From Candidatus Opimibacter iunctus (lineage in GTDB: Bacteria > Bacteroidota > Bacteroidia > Chitinophagales > Saprospiraceae), in contig JADJVH010000003.1 of NCBI GenBank assembly GCA_016716665.1, forward strand, positions 334,661 to 398,660: a stretch of 64,000 nucleotides of DNA, written 5' to 3'. Below, one piece after another: positions 62,701 to 64,000 of the stretch. A model generated the notes under the pieces. That model had not been told where the DNA came from and ran no database searches. It was given only the letters and a program-made list of their open reading frames with translations. The first letter of the stretch is position 1; the number at the start of each line of letters is the position of its first letter. A program made the position numbers and the translations under genes.

Positions 62701-62993
62701 TCCACACTGAGTTCGATTGGCAGGCCATGGGTATCCCATCCGCCTTTTCGCTCTACGCGATAGCCTTTGAGTGTATGATACCTGCAGAAAAGATCCTTGA
62801 TCGCCCTGGCCATAACGTGGTGGATGCCCGGCATCCCGTTTGCGCTTGGTGGTCCTTCGTAGAAGACCCATCGCTTATCCGCAGGCCGCTGTTCGATGCT
62901 CTTGTCAAAAATCCTGTTTTCTTCCCACCATTGGAGCATCTCCTGATCGATGGCTGGGAGGTTCATTCCTTTATATTCCGGATACAGACTCAT
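59727..62993 (-). CDS. ileS: Isoleucine-tRNA ligase
   Basis: This 1088-residue class I synthetase charges tRNA-Ile. HIGH-type motif GPPSANGMPGIHHVMARAIKD is at 47-67; KMSKR is at 638-642 in NGQKMSKRLGNAVDPF. The large CP1 editing domain lies between (about 190-400, including WTTTPWTLPSNTALSAG). The anticodon-binding domain follows (about 700-870). The C-terminal part (about 870-1088) lacks the cysteine-rich zinc domain of E. coli IleS and looks like the eukaryote-like type II form. It is preceded by a leader with an isoleucine-rich peptide and terminator, so attenuation is likely. Confidence 0.96.
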   Translation of the reverse strand: MSLYPEYKGMNLPAIDQEMLQWWEENRIFDKSIEQRPADKRWVFYEGPPSANGMPGIHHVMARAIKDLFCRYHTLKGYRVERKGGWDTHGLPIELSVEKELGITKDDIGKSISIEDYNIKCRETVMRYKAEWDDITRKMGYWVDLNNPYITYENDYIESVWFLLEKLYDKGLLYKGYTIQPYSPAAGTGLSSHELNMPGAYKEVKDTTVVALFKVIQNDQAAFLFDDANEDVRIAAWTTTPWTLPSNTALSAGPDISYIKIKTSNPYTHTPVSVVLAEALVPNWFGGKNQSTVEGQSAAFKGSQLKGIRYEPLLDFGNEIEPLLGGTDAYLVLTGDHVTTSDGTGIVHTAPSFGADDQRVAKANGVGTLTLVDQTGKFKENVGPYSGRYVKDYKDEPGYVAVDIDIAVQLKLEGKALNVQKYEHNYPHCWRTDKPVLYYPMDSWFIKSTACKDRMIELNKTINWKPAHTGEKRFGNWLENLQDWNLSRSRFWGIPLNIWRTADGSEEKCIGSIAQLAKEIDAANLALNLSQEVPGDLHRPFIDEITLVSSNGQPMKRESDLIDVWFDSGAMPYAQWHYPFENEEKFWQNYSADFIAEGVDQTRGWFFTLHAIATMAFDSIAFKNVVSNGLVLDKNGQKMSKRLGNAVDPFKTITKYGADATRWYMLSNAQPWDNLKFDEEGIVESTRKLFSTLYNTYSFFALYANLDKWNADDAGVMPVDQRPEIDRWILSRLHSLIDAYQADMDDFDVTTACRRIEVFVNDHLSNWYVRLNRRRFWKGELSDDKRAAYATLHECLVVVSQMISPVAPFFSDWLYRSLTAYSGKHPESVHLTDLPSPSHDLLDEALLRRMDYAQHISSLILSIRKKEKLRVRLPLRRILLPVLDDRFQSDIDQVKELILSEVNVKEIEYITDTAGMVSKKAKANFKTLGKRLGKNMKVAADIIQALDQDAIARFEKGGELSITVEGQDYTLEREDIEVISEDIPGWQVAFEDGITVALDVTLDDELIAEGTARELVNRIQNLRKSSGLNVTDRINVKVEALEGIESAIKQFGDYIKTETLALSLVTDSTIGTKVEWMDGEEIGISIER

Positions 62994-63022
62994 GTAGGAT
63001 ATCAGTGTTTTAAAATTAAAAA

Positions 63023-63046
63023 GCCCCGACTGTAATCTGACGGGGC
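63023..63046 (-). terminator. Terminator/attenuator hairpin upstream of ileS
   Basis: On the minus strand: stem GCCCCG / CGGGGC (63046-63041 with 63028-63023), 12-nt loop, then TTTTTAATTTTA. It sits between the leader peptide and the ileS start at 62993. The loop segment (63032-63040) is complementary over 9 nt to an upstream segment (63057-63065). Confidence 0.75.
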
Positions 63047-63074
63047 CTTTGTAAGCTCAGATTACTTTGTTCTA

Positions 63075-63110
63075 TTATTTGATGATAATATGTATGATCA
63101 TTTGATGCAT
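63075..63110 (-). CDS. Isoleucine-rich leader peptide of ileS
   Basis: This 11-codon reading frame on the minus strand starts at 63110 and reads MHQMIIHIIIK, stop TAA. Five of 11 residues are Ile (ATC, ATA, ATT, ATC, ATC), and three are consecutive next to the stop. A phylum-type -7 element lies 8 bp upstream, and the terminator begins about 28 bp after the stop. The layout is that of a ribosome-stalling leader peptide sensing Ile-tRNA charge. Confidence 0.7.
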   Translation of the reverse strand: MHQMIIHIIIK

Positions 63111-63118
63111 TGATAGGA

Positions 63119-63126
63119 CAAAAATA
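63119..63126 (-). promoter_or_regulatory. -7 promoter element for the ileS leader
   Basis: On the minus strand TAttTTTG matches the consensus TAnnTTTG. It ends 8 bp before the leader peptide ATG at 63110. Confidence 0.55.
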
Positions 63127-63132
63127 ACAAAA

Positions 63133-63153
63133 AGCATAGAGCATAGCGCATAG
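63133..63153. repeat. Heptanucleotide tandem array, three units
   Basis: Units agcatag, agcatag, cgcatag lie directly upstream of the ileS leader promoter; same family as 29031-29061. Confidence 0.7.
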
Positions 63154-63164
63154 GGAAACAGAAT

Positions 63165-63226
63165 AGAAAAAAGATAAATATGTAGAGACGCGATTAATCG
63201 CGTCTCTACATATTTATCTTTTTTCT
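63165..63226. terminator. 62-bp perfect palindrome at the end of lgt
   Basis: Arms 63165-63195 and 63196-63226 (31 bp each) are exact reverse complements with no loop bases. It overlaps the lgt stop codon (63225-63227) and has A-rich/T-rich ends (agaaaaaaga / tcttttttct), so it suits termination of lgt. Confidence 0.85.
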
Positions 63227-64000
63227 AAGATTTTCTCTTCATCCACAGGTAGATCATCCCCACTGATCCTATAATGATCAGCAATCCGGCAACATACTCC
63301 GCCTGCGTCGCAGACATCCCCAGGAGATGGATATCCGGATTGGTGCGGATCTTTTCTATAAAAAAGCGTTCGATTCCATTGAGGAGGACGTATAGAAAGA
63401 AGATCATGCCTGGCACTTTAAAGCGTTTGCGGAGTACCCAGAGGATCGTAAAAATGATGAGCGAAAAGAAGGTCTCATATAAAGGTGTCGGATATACCGC
63501 TTCACCTAATTGCCGGCAGTAGTCCCATACGCATCCGTCGATGGGAACACCATCATTGAGCACGTTATGCGGGTACTTGAATGCCCAGGCCCAGTCCGGA
63601 AGAAACCACCATGATGGAGGAGGTGCATTATTCACGATACCCCAGTCGCCATCACCGGAAAACTGGCAACCCAAGCGGCCTACCGCGTAGCCCATGATCA
63701 AAGCCGGTGCCACAGCATCCATGACATGGATTGGCTTCATGCCTTTCTTATGGACATAATAATATACAGCGATAAAGGCGACAATCAGTCCGCCATAGAT
63801 CGCCAGGCCACTGCCGCTGAGGAGCTGGTCCAGCGGATCCTTGATAAAGGCCTTGATATTCTCTTCACTCTCGATGATCGAAAACAGTCTCGCTCCGATA
63901 ATACCCGATATGGCGGCAAGGATCGTGATATCTCCGATCCGATGATGCGGGAGCACATTGACTTCCCGGATATGCGGCTTGGCAATCGCACGTTTGTTGG
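63225..64000 (-). CDS. lgt: Prolipoprotein diacylglyceryl transferase (partial)
   Basis: The 3' 258 codons are in the window; the frame stays open through the right edge (KPHIREVNVLPHHRIGDITILAAISG), so the true start lies beyond it. The Lgt core reads GAR (IIGARLFSIIES), GGLIVAFIAVYYYV and the signature GRLGCQFSGDGDWGIVN, a variant of G-R-x-G-N-F. Several membrane helices follow (FFSLIIFTILWVLRKRF, VPGMIFFLYVLLNGIERFFIEKIR, YVAGLLIIIGSVGMIYLWM). The enzyme adds diacylglycerol to the lipobox cysteine of lipoproteins, many of which occur in this window. Confidence 0.9.
   Translation of the reverse strand, partial: NKRAIAKPHIREVNVLPHHRIGDITILAAISGIIGARLFSIIESEENIKAFIKDPLDQLLSGSGLAIYGGLIVAFIAVYYYVHKKGMKPIHVMDAVAPALIMGYAVGRLGCQFSGDGDWGIVNNAPPPSWWFLPDWAWAFKYPHNVLNDGVPIDGCVWDYCRQLGEAVYPTPLYETFFSLIIFTILWVLRKRFKVPGMIFFLYVLLNGIERFFIEKIRTNPDIHLLGMSATQAEYVAGLLIIIGSVGMIYLWMKRKS

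Noticed and set aside
63011..63126. T-box riboswitch before ileS
   Set aside because: No T-box bulge or specifier structure was seen, and the isoleucine-rich short frame explains the leader better.
1..64000. tRNA or rRNA genes
   Set aside because: No cloverleaf with a TTCGAAT-type arm or rRNA sequence was recognised by reading; short RNA genes could still be missed without a covariance search.

Overview
The window is a stretch of Bacteroidota chromosome, most likely from the Saprospiraceae or a related group. The evidence is: two secreted proteins with type IX secretion C-terminal domains, a GldH-type gliding lipoprotein, a GYDIA-type GHMP kinase, a BamA homologue, promoters with the TAnnTTTG -7 element that is characteristic of this phylum, short leaders, and intergenic DNA rich in tandem repeats and palindromes. 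No rRNA, tRNA, CRISPR array, insertion sequence or prophage gene was recognised.

Layout. 1-6.6 kb: start of a POT peptide transporter, two tandem T9SS-exported paralogues (one frameshifted) and a DUF3108 protein. 7.1-12.4 kb: a CNNM/HlyC-type membrane protein, ruvC, clpB and a RelE-type toxin-antitoxin pair. 12.9-20.2 kb: GHMP kinase, pabC-like and pabB genes, gldH-dnaJ-grpE (minus strand, dnaJ and gldH overlapping), a TlpA-like thioredoxin and a flavin reductase. 20.4-25.0 kb: an accessory, AT-rich island of small cargo genes (Kazal lipoprotein, a three-gene toxin-antitoxin unit, a membrane protein, a lipoprotein, an NmrA-like reductase, ParDE). Its genes are separated by at least three attC-like imperfect palindromes, so it reads as a gene-cassette array without an integrase in view (CALIN-like). 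25.0-31.9 kb: phospholipid methyltransferase-like protein, a divergent 6-phosphogluconate dehydrogenase, rlmD, inorganic pyrophosphatase and a broken GT-C glycosyltransferase. 32.0-43.7 kb: two small beta-barrel proteins, uppS, bamA, a DUF3089 hydrolase, a histidine kinase, pckA and a large secreted six-hairpin-glycosidase-like protein. 43.7-46.1 kb: a CreD module (regulator, membrane protein, broken creD). 46.3-56.6 kb: a complete potassium-uptake locus. 56.7-64 kb: phzF-like gene, a triple CBM48-like protein, a retropepsin-like protein, ileS and the start of lgt.

The most interesting systems are three. (1) The Kdp locus joins KdpFABC to a porin, a free-standing KdpD sensor half, a separate HAMP-PAS histidine kinase and, upstream, an NtrC-type sigma-54 response regulator in place of the usual OmpR-type KdpE; a second 27-residue membrane peptide lies just before kdpF. 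(2) ileS is preceded by a TAnnTTTG promoter element, an 11-residue leader peptide with five Ile codons, and a GC-rich terminator whose loop can pair with an upstream segment: the expected parts of a ribosome-mediated attenuator. (3) The attC-separated cassette cluster described above.

Two cautions. At least five genes carry single-base frameshifts, several at homopolymer runs, which suggests uncorrected read errors as much as true pseudogenes. Heptanucleotide tandem arrays occur in at least seven intergenic places and create false N-terminal extensions in reading frames that run into them.
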